Shown: positions 11,460 to 24,246 of the stretch, piece after piece
Layout: each line of letters begins with the position of its first letter
How positions within the stretch are numbered: position 1 is the stretch's first letter
Assembly: GCA_037576195.1 (NCBI GenBank)
Contig: CM075101.1
Span: 30,504,001-30,568,000 of the forward strand
DNA length: 64,000 nucleotides
DNA from: Phytoseiulus persimilis
Lineage: Eukaryota; Arthropoda; Arachnida; Mesostigmata; Phytoseiidae
Direction: 5' to 3'
The notes under the pieces: generated by a model
The model's input: only the letters and a program-made list of their open reading frames with translations
Told to the model about the DNA's origin: nothing
The model's database searches: none
Program-made: the position numbers and the translations under genes

Positions 11460-12739
11460 ACATCCTCCGATGACCAACATCTGACATATCCTCGTAGAAC
11501 TCTGAAACGAGTCTATCGCCTACAGCTTCGGCGGAGAACGAAACGACCTTCAAACTCCCACGACGATGGATGAGGCAAAGCTGAGATCAGCTTAACCACT
11601 GCTGAGAACTAGCCAACAAACCAACCAACCAAGAATTCACACTCACACACAGAGCGAAGCGACATCAACACTAACCCTCCGCTCGTTCCCGAAAGGATGA
11701 ACCGGTCGCAACTGCCGAGAGAATTTGGCATTCGTCAATGCCTGATACTCTCTGCTTGCACAGAACATCTTGAGCTCATAGAGCAGAGTGTCCTGTCTGG
11801 CTTGCGAACATAAGCGAATACGAATCAGAGCAGAGCCATTATCACGCTCGCTCACGAACAGGAAGACAGATTCACGCGTACACAGGGCCCAATGCGAGTC
11901 GATCCTTGTCGAGTTCAAGATCACTTCCGACTTTGTCGGGCACTTCCCATCTGTTTTGTCGATTATATTTAGAAGTCGCTCTAGCGGACTGGTCGTGTTG
12001 AGCCCACGACAGTTGTGTTGTGCTTTCTCGCGCAATTCTCGTTTTAGAAAACCCGCTCGCCCGACCGACCATTGTGAGATTATTTACGACACGAATGAGG
12101 ATCGAAATGAATGAGAGCAGATTTGTCTTCGACGTTTCAGTCTGACGGGTTCCGCGCACACGTTTCCAACTGCAATTATTTTGACGAGTTCTGTCGTCCT
12201 AATGTCTGCCCGGCCCAGCGAGATCTCCGAGCCACGCTCGAGACTGTAAGCGCAGGTAGACCCTCGGCGAGCATTCGCCAGACAATATCAGGACATGGTC
12301 GGGATTGCTGACAGCAGAACGGCGGAGACGAGTCAGCTGCCACAAGTCATTATGGGTATGGCCGGCGATAGATAGACTCACGTGAACGAGATTGGAAGAC
12401 TGAAACAATGTTTTCGCAATCACAAACTATTTTCTATTTTCGGTGTTCAACCATTCAAGATGATGTGTGCAAGATCAATGAAGCTGAGTCCTATTCTAGG
12501 AATCAGCACTTTTCCCATATTTTGCGATTTTGCTGCGGATTTTTGACCCGGGGTCAGTAACTGGCCGAGAGCTCCGACCCCCGAACTCGTTTATGAGCTT
12601 CGTTCCCGGCGAACCAGTTCGCGACTGCATCCTGTGGGGAATCAACAGCTCACTCTGCGATTGGAGTCCCTGCACGTAGTTTTTATCTCCGAATCCCGGT
12701 GGTGATTCCTTGAACTCCCGGCTACGAACTCGTGGTCCA
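11460..12739. other. no recognisable gene
   Basis: Open stretches occur on the minus strand at 11146-11553 and 11643-12035, without motifs. A short CCAA-type repeat (accaaccaacc) lies near 11619. Confidence 0.4.
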
Positions 12740-13033
12740 TCAATGGAGTGGTTGACATTTGGTTTGTGCATCTGTCGAGCTCAATCTAAGCCGTAAGTCT
12801 ATCATCGAGTGACTGACGTCACGCAACAGGCTCTCGCAGCTGGCTGACATGTCAGTGAGGGCGCGCGCGCGAGCTCGCTCTTGCACCCTCACTCGCAGCG
12901 TGTGACTCTTGAGCTCCTTGCAAACAGGCGGCAGAATGTCTCTCGAAGCGCTCTCGAAGTCAGCTGCTTGTTGTCCGGTTGAACTCGAAGAGCTATCGAC
13001 AGCCGTGACCGGCGCAGGTCCGGTGCTTCGCAT
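12740..13033 (-). CDS. possible first exon of a small helical protein, unknown
   Basis: An ATG at 13033 opens 97 codons. After a Ser-rich start (VDSSSSSTGQQ) the reading is amphipathic and helix-like: DILPPVCKELKSHTL, then SASCESLLRDVSHSMIDL. This resembles small coiled-coil subunits of vesicle complexes in general character only; I could not match it to a family. The Arg/Ala run in the middle is encoded by a GCGCGCGC tract at about 12859. A possible donor (GTCAAC) lies near the 3' end, so the ORF may continue in another exon. The downstream exon was not found. Confidence 0.35.
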   Translation of the reverse strand: MRSTGPAPVTAVDSSSSSTGQQAADFESASRDILPPVCKELKSHTLRVRVQERARARALTDMSASCESLLRDVSHSMIDLRLRLSSTDAQTKCQPLH

Positions 13034-15189
13034 TCTACCGAGAGCTCCGTGAGCTGTGTCGTGTCGGTGTTCTGCCGTGAGCTACTCCCGCATGGGTCCT
13101 TATGGCGGAGTTCTCGTCTGCAGCGCCTTTCAGCAGAGTCGCTCGAAAATCCTCCGCAAAGCCTGTAGCAGTCCTGTGGTCGCTAAAGAGTAAGATCTCA
13201 TGGGGGAAATACGAAACGAAGGGAGGATTCTGATTAGATTGACGTGCTGGCCCGGAACGGCGCCTGATTCGGTTCGAAGATCCCCCACCGTGTTTGACAA
13301 CGATCGAGTTTGCCCGGTGGGGGGACCATAAGCGACCCCGTCGAAATCGGGACTCTGAGAGCTGTAACGCGAACTATCTCGGGATATTCGTGTGATGGCA
13401 GCTAGAACTCGCGCAATTCGAGTGCGCGTCTCCGCGACCAATCTGCCGGAACGACTTTCCGCAGCACGTTTACATGGGCCTGGGATGACGTCCGACCGAA
13501 AACATGAAATGTTGACGATGTTCGCGACAGCCTCACCTTAAATTAGTGCTCGGCTCGGACCTCTCCTATTTCGAACGGATCCGAACTGAGAGCCGGGTCC
13601 TCTCTGTCCTCCATCTCGAACGAACCCGAAAGATTCGGCTGGAATCGCTGTCATCCTCCCCTTCTTGGGCCCTGGAATAGTTTCCAGTCCTGTGACCCAT
13701 CTCGTCACACATTCGGATGATTATGTTGAGCGCTCAAGGAGGAATACTCCAGCTTTTCTGTGATTGCTTCCATCCAATTTCGTATGCTCACACGGATTCC
13801 GGGCGACACAGGCTGGATGAGATCGAGGTTCCTGCCCATCAGCTTGTCGTCCTCCTCACGAAGGGGTACTCCCCCGGGACGGGGCTCTAAAATAGAGTTG
13901 TGAGCCGGCGAGCACCAATCGTCGATCTCTCAACTATTTGGGGAGCCGCAGCGAGCGAACTCAGATGAGTACGGTACGGGCTACGAGTGACGTCAGTATT
14001 CCTTCGTCGAAGCGCGTAACAAGTCTTCCGGGATACTAAGGCGTGTCTGTCGGCCAGCTGTCTCTCTGATTTGCTGTTGTGATTTGTTAAGGCGTTGGCA
14101 CAAACAGGCAACGCAGGCCATCCTCGCTTTTCGGTACTGTCACTTCGCAACTATTGTCGTGTCGTACGCTGGCGTGAGCTAGACTGCGTGCACTGGAAAA
14201 ATTACAAGTCGTCCATCATTCGATCCAGCGCTTCAGAGCCGCCCACGGCGACTGTGAGTGACACGCACTGGAAGAACAATGCTTCTCGATGCCTGGCCGC
14301 CAGCTTGCCAGTCGTCGAGTTTGGGCGGCTGGGGAGCGGAACGGTTGGTTCAGCTTCCAGGCACAACTTCTGAGTCTGCATGTTCAATTCTCTGATTCTT
14401 TCTAGAGCGGCATAACACCAAAACAGTCGGCGAAGCTTTTTAGATCGCTCTGATGACAGCGCCTTGATGAATCACGAAATTCGTGTTGATCACCTATGGC
14501 GCACTCGCCCTTCGCGGACATCGAGTCGTTGTCGTGTGCATCGCTAATTCATGAAGCGAGCGAGCTTGAAACCTCACGGACTGGGTTATTCGATCAGAAA
14601 AGTCGATCTGCTCCTCTGGAAGTCGCTCCGTTGGTCACCCCTAATCTGAACGGCAAAATCGCTGACCATGCGCCGGACTCATTCGCCCCCTTCCCCGGGG
14701 CGACCACATCGGATCGCTTCGGAAGGGCCGAAGTCAGATCGTCACCGAGAGGTCTCTGTTCGTATGATGTCCTCAGATTAGACGTCGATTTCCGCGGGAG
14801 CTTCCGCGACGGCAGAACGCAGCGATGCGTTTTTGTCTCTAATCGTGTCCTGGCTCGCGAGTCTATCGTTTTATTCTAACTCGATTGACATTGAGGTGTG
14901 GGCAGATATCACCGGCCGCGGCGGTGGTGGCACGACCAAGAGAAGAGTAGACTCTCGAACTGCGTAGCAGTGTTTCTAACCCACGCAATGTTTTGGGTCT
15001 CTTTGTGCTGTAGGAACTCTACGGGCCCGATCTCTTACGAGTACACCGTGCTTAAACGCCAGTTAAAAAACAGTGGTCACCATCCGGTTTCGACTTTGCT
15101 CGGTGCCACTGCTAATAGGAGTTCTCGACGTTGACGAACCGAGGCGTTTGTCTTGTCTACATTTTGAAATGAGCTGCCTTGCTTTCCAG
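13034..15189. other. no recognisable gene
   Basis: Upstream flank of the carboxypeptidase gene. The 127-codon ORF at 14496-14879 starts MAHSPFADIESLSCASLIHE and has no recognisable domain. A first exon or 5' UTR of the downstream gene may lie here but I could not place it. Confidence 0.4.
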
Positions 15190-18100
15190 GAGTGGGGAGA
15201 AGCTCTACAACGATCTTGAAGTTCTACTCGTAGAACGCTCTGATGAAGGCGTTTTGAAGAAAGTCAATTCTATACGCAACCACTTACAAGGAATCGGTGA
15301 GTGAATCGCGACGAACGCGCTGTAATTTTCAGCAACGCTCCGGCTCCATATGCGATTCTGATCCAGAACAGACCCCCGAATCCCGGTGGGTCCTCGACTC
15401 CGGATCGGAGGGTTCCGAAAAAAATTCGAAGCGATCATTGCTCAAGCCCGAACCCATGACGGCCATGATCGGCGCCCGAGTCGGTTCTCAACTCACGCTC
15501 GCCGAACGTAGCGGACGTCGATACATAACTAGCGATAATCCCTCACAGTTGACTCGTTCCAGGCAACTCAGTGGACGTGAGTCCGGTGGCGGCTCTTGTA
15601 GCCCGGATAGCATTCCTACTTGACGTGAGTATCAACCGTGCTGTGATCTGATAGTCCGAGCGCGACGGTAGTGTGAAGCTGGTTTAGTTATTGACCTTGA
15701 TTGACCCGAAATTCAGTCGGAACAGTCCGAAAGTCCCGGCTACCGCGGTGGGAGGGGGGATCTTTCCCCATCGAGTTCAGTGACCGATGCGGCGGATGAT
15801 CACGTTGGAAACCGCGCCCGAGCCTAGTCGGGCGCGATTTCGTCCTGGAACAGTCAGAACGCCAGCCAAGGGTTCCTTCTTCCTGACTCCGCTCTCCTTA
15901 TTCAACAGAAATACCCGGATGCGTCGGAGATATCGCAAGGACTCATAACGATCCTGCGAGTCATCTGCACCCACGAGCGAGGCGGGGCGGGATGCGCGCA
16001 AACGCTCGCGTACTCTGAGGCGCTCACGCCGCTTCTTTCGGCGTATTCACGTCAGAGGAGCATCAACCGAGAGATGTATCTGCTCCTGGCGAAAGTTTGT
16101 GTGCACGACAAACTGTTTTCTGTGAAGGCGAGGTTCACCGGGGTGTTCGGGATCCCTTTGAATGACCTCAACAGCAGCGTAGGAACTGCCAAAGAGTTGT
16201 CAACGCAGCCCATTCTCCAAGTACTGAGGGCCGTACTTGCCAATAGTGAGTTATGTTCATTTGGTTTGTTGTTGTCTTCCGCGGACCGTCCACGTCGGCA
16301 TGGGACCCGTTCCCTGATCGAAGTGTGAGACTGGGTGAGCTCGAGCGTTGATATCCGCCTTCCACAGTTCCAGCAAAGAAGCAAATTCGAACTCTTATCG
16401 AATGCTTGCTTGACTTGATGAGTGAACGTGTCAACCAAACGATGAACGAGTATTTTTTCTATCGATTCTCCAGGGCTGAACGTGACGCTGCTGAACAGGC
16501 GTGGTCTACTTCCTGCTCTCGTAGGATTGATGAAGAAAAAACAGGGAGTCATCGATATGGAAATGGTTCTCCTATGCGAATGTCTCGCAGCGGCCAGCAG
16601 AAGCAGTGAGTGCCTCTCATTGCTCCGGGTCGCCCGCAATGGGTCAACTGCATACCTCACAGATCATATGAGCCTTCACGATGGAGTCGAGGAGCCTTGA
16701 ACTCCTGAATATCCTCGCGTGGTTGACTTTTCAGAGAACAGCGTCATGCAGCTGCTCGAGCAGAACGTGCTGGATTTGCTGTTGCCGTTACTGGAGCGCG
16801 GAGGCATGTGTACATCGGAGAAGATGCGTTGCTTGCTAGCCGTCCTGCAGGTCGTGATTCATGTGGTCTCTTTCAAAATGGGTCGGAAGGCAGTAGCTCG
16901 CAAGTCGTTGTGTGCCCAATTAATGAGTTTGGCCGATCTCGTGACGGGTCAGCAGGGCCTGTTGAATGGGATCTCTGAGATCCTCTACAGGTGTCTGCCT
17001 CCTCTGAGATTACCCATTGAAAGGACCTCAAGAAATTATACGACCATGTTGAAGGAGAGCTTCAACAAGAGGTTATCTTCTCCCCCTAATAAGGTGAGAA
17101 CGTGAGTAGCCCGGTATGCGGGGGGGGAGACGCATTCATCCGCGATGCCTCCCCAGCAACATTCACGCTTGGAACTTTTTGCATTCCGCCGTGCATGGGC
17201 GTTTCCCTCTGCGGTTCGTGGTCGCTCAACGTACGTTTGTTCCCGCAGGATTCTTCGGACTCCTCATTGGTGGAACTTTTCCAACGGATAACATCGTTCG
17301 ACGAGAACCTTGAGGATCTTCCATACCTAGGGAACATAGATCGGAAACAAGTCCTGCTCAACCTTGCCAAGGATGTGGTACGACCCCCGCCCGAAGGGAT
17401 GGAGACGGGCGGATGGGTGGCGGACGCAGAGTTCTGGATGTTGAGTCCTGGCAACCTGCAGTTGAATCTGGAACCACTGAATGTTTCACCCGCGCTAGAA
17501 TCGTAAGTCCCCATCTCCGACTGCCGTTGGCGACACTGTATCGCGCTTCCAATTCATTCAATTCGTCCACAACAAAATGAATTCACATCCCGCCTCACAT
17601 CTGACCCAGACAATATCCATAAGGTTCACTCTTTCCTGTTGAAGGTTGGCTCTGCTGAACCACGTGAAGGCCCATTATAACCAGGAGCTGACGACGAAAC
17701 GTTTTCCCGTTGTATACGACGTCACTCACGGCCCTCTTTTCGAAGATCTGTCATTTGAGTCACGTTTCGAAGGCGGAAATCTGCGCCGGGTAGTCCAACG
17801 GTCTTCGCGAGAATACGATCTCATTCTCAATCCGGACGTTAACACGATGCGACATCATTTCTGGTTCTATTTTGGGGTGAAAAATATGACAGCGCGCGTC
17901 GTCTACACGTTCAACATCATCAATCTGGACCGTCGAGATACGATGTACACAAAACGGGGAAACGCCGGAGGTCTGTCTCCGCTCCTATTTTCAGACGGCT
18001 CATGGACTCGACTCAGCTCCCTTCCCGGTTTCAGCCTTTCTTGCTATCGAAATCACTACAGGTCGGTGAACTGCGAATCCTTCCCCAATTTTTTGCGTGA

Positions 18101-19542
18101 TTGAGCGAACAATGACGGTGATCGCTTACCGGATCGGTTTTGGTCATTACAGACATCCTCTGAAGGGACACCACTACTACACACTTTCCCTGACGTTTCT
18201 CTTGCCAGCCAACTCGACATGTTATCTCTCTTCTTCATTCCCATATTCATATTCTCTGCTGAGAACCCATCTCTGCACTACGCCGTTCAACTGCAATTCC
18301 GTTTTCTACAAGGTAGGCTTCGATCTCGGCAGAGCTCTGTAGTGATTCCGTTCAGAGGAGCTCTCTCCAATCGAGGAGACAGAATGAACGAATGAACTGG
18401 ATCGACGCGAACACCGTTCCTCCTCGTTCCAGGTCCGGAAGATGTGCAACAGCGTTCTGGGAAACAAATGCTATTTGCTGACGATCACAGATAATTCGAA
18501 TTTGTCTCGAGCAGCTCAAAAGCCAGTGATATTCATCTCGTCTAGAGTCCATCCGGGGGAGACGAACAGTTCGCATATAATGCACGGAGCTCTCCAAGCT
18601 CTCCTTTCGGACCACCCGGTGTCTGTCTCCCTGCGTGAGAAATTCGTGTTCTACGTGGTTCCGATGCTGAATCCTGACGGCGTCATTTGCGGAAACCAGC
18701 GGTGCGGAATGGCCGGCGTCGATCTCAATCGTCAGTACGAAAGCCCGTGTCCAACCCAACATCCGACGGTGTTCTACACGAAAGCACTTCTGACCTATTT
18801 GACTGCCAACAATCGTCCTCCGTTCGTCGTTTGCGATATCCACGGTCATTCCCGGGCTCACAATGTGTTCATGTTTGGATGTGAGGACTCTCCCGCACAG
18901 AGACTGCTGCCCAACGTTCTGCACAACAAGCTCAAATCGTTTAATCAGGGTAAGCGATCGAGAGTACCCCAATGAGGTTCTCAATGAAAGGTCCCGTGTT
19001 GTGCGGATCGTTGATCATGTTTGTGACTCGCTAATTTCTCTCGCTCGGAAACAGGTCAGTGCACTTACAAGTTGGAAGCGTCGAAACGGGGAGCACTGCG
19101 AATTTCGGCTTGGAAAGAACTTAACCTCTCGCTGTCTTATACGATGGAATGCACGATCGCGGGCTGTGACTCACGAGGGTACAAAGGATTCCATCTAGGA
19201 GTGGAGCAGCTCAAAGAAATTGGACGCGAGCTGATATTGGCACTGGACGAAATCGGCACGAGCCGAGAGAGCATCGAGTTGATTGCAGCCAAAACCGACT
19301 TCAGCAGACAGAACCTCAGGTACGCGAGTTCCGAGACCGTCACTCCGACCTCTGCTTCGTTCCGATTTTACACCGTGACATTCGCACGGTCCGTCAGGAA
19401 CCAAAATTGAGTGAAGGTCCTCCTCGTGGCCTCAGAGCTTAACTTTGCCAATTTGTTCTCCAGCTCGCCAGCCGAGAAAATCCACTGCAGCGACTCTTCG
19501 TCGTCAGACGATGAGCCCAACGTCATCGAAGACGACGATTGA
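15190..19542 (+). CDS. AGTPBP1: cytosolic carboxypeptidase 1 (NNA1/AGTPBP1-like)
   Basis: An M14D zinc carboxypeptidase; the family removes glutamate side chains or C-terminal glutamates from tubulin. Exons with agreeing phases: 15909-16245, 16368-16421, 16474-16605, 16735-17093, 17249-17502, 17645-18061, 18153-18312, 18433-18949, 19055-19319, 19464-19542, giving 857 residues. A likely earlier exon is 15190-15296 (SGEKLYNDLEVLLVERSDEG). The joining exon was not found, so the N-terminus is incomplete. The N-terminal half is armadillo-like (FSVKARFTGVFGI, LLNRRGLLPALVGLM). Then come the CCP N-domain (FESRFEGGNLRRV, EYDLILNPDVN, YTFNIINLD) and the peptidase: SSRVHPGET with the zinc His/Glu, NPDGV, DLNRQY, VCDIHGHSR with the third zinc ligand, and TMECT with the catalytic Glu. 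It ends in an acidic tail (SDSSSSDDEPNVIEDDD). All catalytic residues are present. The region between N-domain and catalytic core is shorter than in vertebrates. Confidence 0.9.
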
Positions 19543-21816
19543 GCTGCGCCGACGAAGCTGCGGGCTCCGATGGGCGCCCCGTCCATCGAACTCGCTTTCT
19601 CTAATTCGAAGATCAAATGACAAAACCCACCAGGGCGGGTACTCGTGGCTCCTGAAAATATTCGGCAGAGCGGATACGGAGCATCGAACACTCGAACCGA
19701 ACGACTCGCAGAGATCTCGATGAAGCCGCTGTCTATCACAATTATGTTCCCAGTTTCCTTGTCCAAATTATATGATGACCCACAGATCGTGCCGTTTCTC
19801 TTCCAGAAAACGAGCGACAGTTTCTTGTGCAATAGTGAGCTAGTCGAATACAGATGCACACTAACGTCTAGCACCCATAGTGGTTCGAGGTTCGGTTTCT
19901 TCACCGGATCCGCGGAAAATAGTGAACGGTGCTCTCGCGATCAGTTAATTTGTGATCGGAGCTTTTCTGATTTCGGTTCAGCGGCTGTAGGTTCATGGTC
20001 GCTTAGGTATCTCAACTCGAATCCTTGAGGAACGAGGGCGATTAAAGGCTTTGAGCCATCATCAAGGAGTACGGGCCCTCTGCGAGGATTCGTATTTCGT
20101 ATCGCGTTGTGTGAGGCGCTTTGTTGGTGACTAAGCGCTGTACTTTCTCTTTAACGTCGACCGTCGATCGAGGGTCACGAGCCTCCATCGAACACTTTTG
20201 ATCTCAATGACGACAGAGCACGGAAATTACATTTATCGATATTGTATCTCGAGAACAGAGGCAAATAATATCTGTGAACAACAACGTTCGGAACAAGAAA
20301 CAAAATTGCCAAATCAATATTGACGACAGCCGGTCAATTTTTTGTGTATCGTTATCAGATGGCGTATTTCGCTTAACTTATCATAGCTAAATGCCGACCA
20401 TTGTACTTTTTGATAACTCCCCTACGACGCAGAAAACGCTCATGTTCGGATCCCGATCCTTTGTGGAGCGAGCATTAGTTCAATAGCAAACACAGCTGTA
20501 TCTGACGAATTGGCTGCCAGACTGTTAGACATTTATCAATATTAAATAAAAGACGTGTAACATCGGAGAGGAGCTTCCTGTGGCACAATGGAAAATGTCC
20601 GTCCTTAACTGATAGTAAATCGGGGAATTGATATCGGAATGCGAAAACCGATCGAATGGGAAGCGGAAGGCTGACGAAGCCCGGTAGCGGGAACACTAGA
20701 CATCGGATTCAAGGGAGGTGGGGTCAATGGAACTTCTTGCCTGCTCTTCCATCAAATATTGCGCTACGTGCTCAGACGTCTCCTGGATCTCACGAACCGC
20801 CCAAGAAGTGCTGCTGGTTGACTTTCCATGCTTCGTCAAACAGAGAATGCAGTGGTAGTTGAACTCGATTTATCGAGGCCTCAGAGAAAGAATAGTGGCA
20901 ACGAGAGACGCAGGAAGGATCGGGTCCAAGATGGAAGGAACGTTTACACTCGCTCTTTCTTTGGACCGAAAAACCGAGGTTATTAGAGGAGGCTGCCGAT
21001 CGGAGCTCCGCACATCGAAATCGGATCTCCTACATACTATTTGCGAAAAGCTCGCTGCATAAAAACAGCACACTTGGGAACTCATCCTGACTGTTTGAGT
21101 GACCAAGCGTGTTGTTGATTGTCCGTGCGAGCCAGCGAGCTTGCAGTCAGCTGTGTGCTATTGTGGCCCAGAATCCGCTGGCTATTCTGTTTCTCCGCTA
21201 AGTCTGGAGGCGCGGGTCGTATTTCTTGTGTTTTCGTTTCGGTTTGCTCGTCAGTTAAGGATGATTGTTCTTCGTAAACCAGATCTCAGCTTGGCACTTC
21301 GGCTCAAACTGAAACCGGCGGTCGTTGACTTCGTTCTCTCCGGCGATTAATAAACGAGAAGACCATCTGCTACGGAAAAAACCGGATTCTGATTTCGGTA
21401 ATTTCAGCATTAAGAACGGAGGGTCCAAAGTCCGTCTGGAAGGTTGTTGGCCCAGAAGCTCCCGGAGTTTTCGAGCCACCATAGAGTTGCTCTGCCGCAT
21501 CCAGCGATCGGGCGGGTATGTCGAATTCATCAAATCGCACGGAGCTTGGACCTTTTAGGCACGATCCGTTCGAGGCCACGCTCGGTTCCGACTTGGAGCG
21601 ATGGAGTCGGGAATGACGGAGGCTCTCACCAGCGACACCGACAGTCGGTCGTGAACACGCAGAACTCCCTCGCGTTCACGAGGAATTCGGCGACACGTTC
21701 TGATGTTGAATGGGTGGCGACGTGGACCAAACGGGTCGCCACTACTCGTTTCGGTGGAGCCACCTCAGCAAGCAAGCAAGCCCGAGGCTTTCCGCCCTTT
21801 CCCTTGGGTTCGGAAT
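19543..21816. other. intergenic; AT-richer segment 20200-20600
   Basis: The plus strand shows no gene after the carboxypeptidase stop. A 178-codon minus ORF (19904-19368) overlaps the last two carboxypeptidase exons in antisense; it has no known motif and may be a shadow of the coding strand. 20200-20600 is AT-richer than its surroundings and has no long ORF. Confidence 0.4.
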
Positions 21817-21824
21817 TATATAAG
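21817..21824 (+). promoter_or_regulatory. TATA box of the CUB protein gene
   Basis: TATATAAG lies 42 bases upstream of the start codon at 21866. A start site about 25-30 bases downstream would give a 5' UTR of roughly 15-20 bases, which is short but usual for abundant secreted arthropod products. Confidence 0.6.
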
Positions 21825-21865
21825 AACGCCGACACGAGATCCCGCCGTTTCCGAACTGTTTCATC

Positions 21866-24112
21866 ATGAGGTGCATATTTTTCTTGAGTTTGACTGCGGT
21901 TACGATCCTCGCGAGCCCCGCGACGAAGCTCTCCGCCGGAGACGACGTCGGAGCTCAACAGCAGGCTCCGAGCTCTCCATCAGGAACTCTGTCGGCAGCG
22001 GCCGTCGTAGTGAACGAAAGCGATGTTGAGATCGATGACAGTCTCCAAGGTAAACATTCGGTTTTGTCTGAGTATGCTCGATCACGCTCCGATGCAGTGA
22101 GAGCACTCTATCTATTCACTCAGGCCGAGTTTATTTTCATAAGAGAATCTACTTTTATAGCTCGTCAGCAACTCCTGGACCCATGTGAGCAAGGTCAAGG
22201 CGTTTGTATGTCCGGATTGGACTGTAGTTTCCAACGAGGAGACAATATCGGCAATTGTGACAGCGGGGGCGTTTGTTGCCACAGTGAGTACTTGCGTGTT
22301 TTGGCCACGAGACATTCTCGCTGGCGGTATCCTTGATGGGAGGGCGCAAACTCTTAGCCTATCTTGGATAAGCGCTCGGAATGAATCGATATCTATTTGC
22401 CGAGAGGGTGACATGCGAATTCCGTTTTTGAAGTTTCGAAGACCTGCGAGAAAGGCAGAGAGGTTGAAATCACTACGAACAACACCTACTTCGTGGAGCC
22501 TCAAAACATCTGGGACCCTGATGGCCCTGTACATTGTGGCGTCTCGGTGAGAAAGATCTCCGGCTTCGGGGCTCAGATATGTCAAATGAGGCTGGACTTC
22601 GTCAATTTCAACACGGTGGGCCCCGACCCGAGAACGGGAGAGTGCAAGTACGATATGCTCACCATCGAGCAAGGAGACGCCAACGCGAAGATTCATAAGA
22701 TTTGCGGTCTCAACGACGGACAACACGGTGAGTTTCGGCGATATTCCTATGAGTAATTTTTTTCTGATGCCGCTTTCGAGTGCTGCTGTTTCAGAGCAGC
22801 GGAGTTTCACTCAAGAGCCCCCGAGTGCCAATTTACTCTCCCCTCTAGCTCGTTCCTTCTGGTTGGAGTGTCACACGATTCGGTGACCGATTGTTTGTCT
22901 TCATGTACTGCGATTACCCCCGGGAGACTCGAATCCCGCGTTTAACTCTGCAAGAGGGGCATTGCCCGCACAAGGGTTTGCTCTACAGAACGTTGATAAC
23001 GGTCGAGTGATTTCCACCTGGGATCGTTGACCTGAGTGTGAACTCTTCGCTTTCTCTCTCTCTCTCTCCCCGAGGACATTGCCAGGTTGGCGTGAGGTTC
23101 CGACATCCAACATAGCTTTGCGGAAATGAGCTCGAACCCATCCATTCAGATGATCTCGCTTTTAACTCTGCCGCGTAGCCTCTCTGTCACACTTCCTGCC
23201 TCTATGTTAGGAAAAAACTGCGAGCCGGGGCAGAACTGCCGAGCTACCCTCGCAATGCATGAATTGGAGCAATACCACAAACTTCGCGTCCCTTTCCAGT
23301 GTATATTGATGTCAAACATACCGACTCGATCAAGTTGCGCATGAATGTCGACTACTCCAAGGACCCGAACCGCCTCCGCAAGTGGAACATACGAATCACT
23401 CAACTGCCTTGCCGTTCGCCGCGCCTTGCGCCCCCGGGCTGTCTACAATATTACGAAGACTACAGCGGAACAATCAAGAGCTTCAATTACGGCCCGATCG
23501 GCGTCAACGAAACGTCGTACCCTCTAGGGATCCGGTGAGTGGAGCCGCTAATTATCAACGAAGAATCGAGAGGGCTGGACAATCGAATCTCGGAGGGAAC
23601 TTGCTTCTCTGGTGGTTTCCTCGTCCACGCTCGAGCTCGACCGATTTGAAGCTCTATCATTCTCCAGATACTCGATGTGCTTCAAGCGAGGACCGGACGC
23701 CTGCCGCATTTATCTGAAAAAGGCTGGTCCTTTCGGGCTCGGCGAAGTGCCTCAAGAAACGCAGGTTCGCACTGACGCCTTGAACGAAATCGACCAACAG
23801 TGCTTCGACAGGCTGCAGGTTTCGCGCACTTCCGTTTCGAAGGCTTTCATCGTTATTGATCACACGAAGTTCTGTGGAAACACATTCCAAGACGAGTATA
23901 GAACAGGTGGGTCGCTGTTTGCGTCCAATCAGAACATCGCTTCTATGGCTGCGTTCGTTCGATTTACTCCCTCTTACTTCACAGAGAACAATGGTGTCAA
24001 CGTGATCAGTTTCGTTTCGCCGCACTACGAAGCTGTCCGCGACGACGAAACCAACAAACAGCCCCCTGGCTTCAAGTTCTTCTACAGACTCCTCGCTTGT
24101 GGAACCAGTTGA
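21866..24112 (+). CDS. secreted protein with CLIP-like Cys motif and CUB domains
   Basis: Five exons with matching phases (21866-22049, 22161-22283, 22434-22727, 23300-23534, 23668-24112) give 426 residues without a frame break. Residues 1-16 are a signal peptide (MRCIFFLSLTAVTILA), followed by a Ser/Ala-rich linker. Exon 2 carries a small Cys cluster (GVCMSGLDCSF to CDSGGVCCH), like a CLIP/von Willebrand-type knot. Exons 3-4 form a CUB domain: ICQMRLDFVNF, CKYDMLTIEQG and ICGLNDGQHVYIDV are diagnostic, closing at WNIRITQLPC. A second CUB-like half begins GCLQYYEDYSGTIKSFNYG, continues into exon 5 (YSMCFKRGPDACRIY) and ends in PPGFKFFYRLLAC. This CUB plus CUB-like layout is typical of arthropod extracellular proteins of unknown role. 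There is no serine protease domain despite the CLIP-like knot. The ligand is unknown; extracellular location is inferred from the signal. Confidence 0.85.
23044..23070 (+). repeat. CT dinucleotide repeat in an intron
   Basis: About nine CT units (tctctctctctctcc) inside the third intron of the CUB gene, about 230 bases before its acceptor. Confidence 0.75.
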
Positions 24113-24240
24113 AGTTCAGACGCGAGAACTCACAGCTCCTGAGTGACGAGACTCCCTCAGAGAATTTATTCTCATTTACTTCATCGGCTCCACGCAGAAC
24201 TGAGTCTGGGGTCGAGTGGCGCCTCCGCGAATGAGGCGAA

Positions 24241-24246
24241 AATAAA
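24241..24246 (+). terminator. polyadenylation signal of the CUB gene
   Basis: AATAAA, 129 bases after the stop codon at 24110-24112. No closer canonical hexamer is seen. Confidence 0.55.

Noticed and set aside
19137-19410. Reading through past 19319 to a stop at 19410 as the carboxypeptidase end
   Set aside because: A CAG|GTACGC donor at 19319 and an acceptor at 19463 join in phase to an acidic tail ending in a stop, typical of this family; the read-through end is less protein-like, though it could be an isoform.
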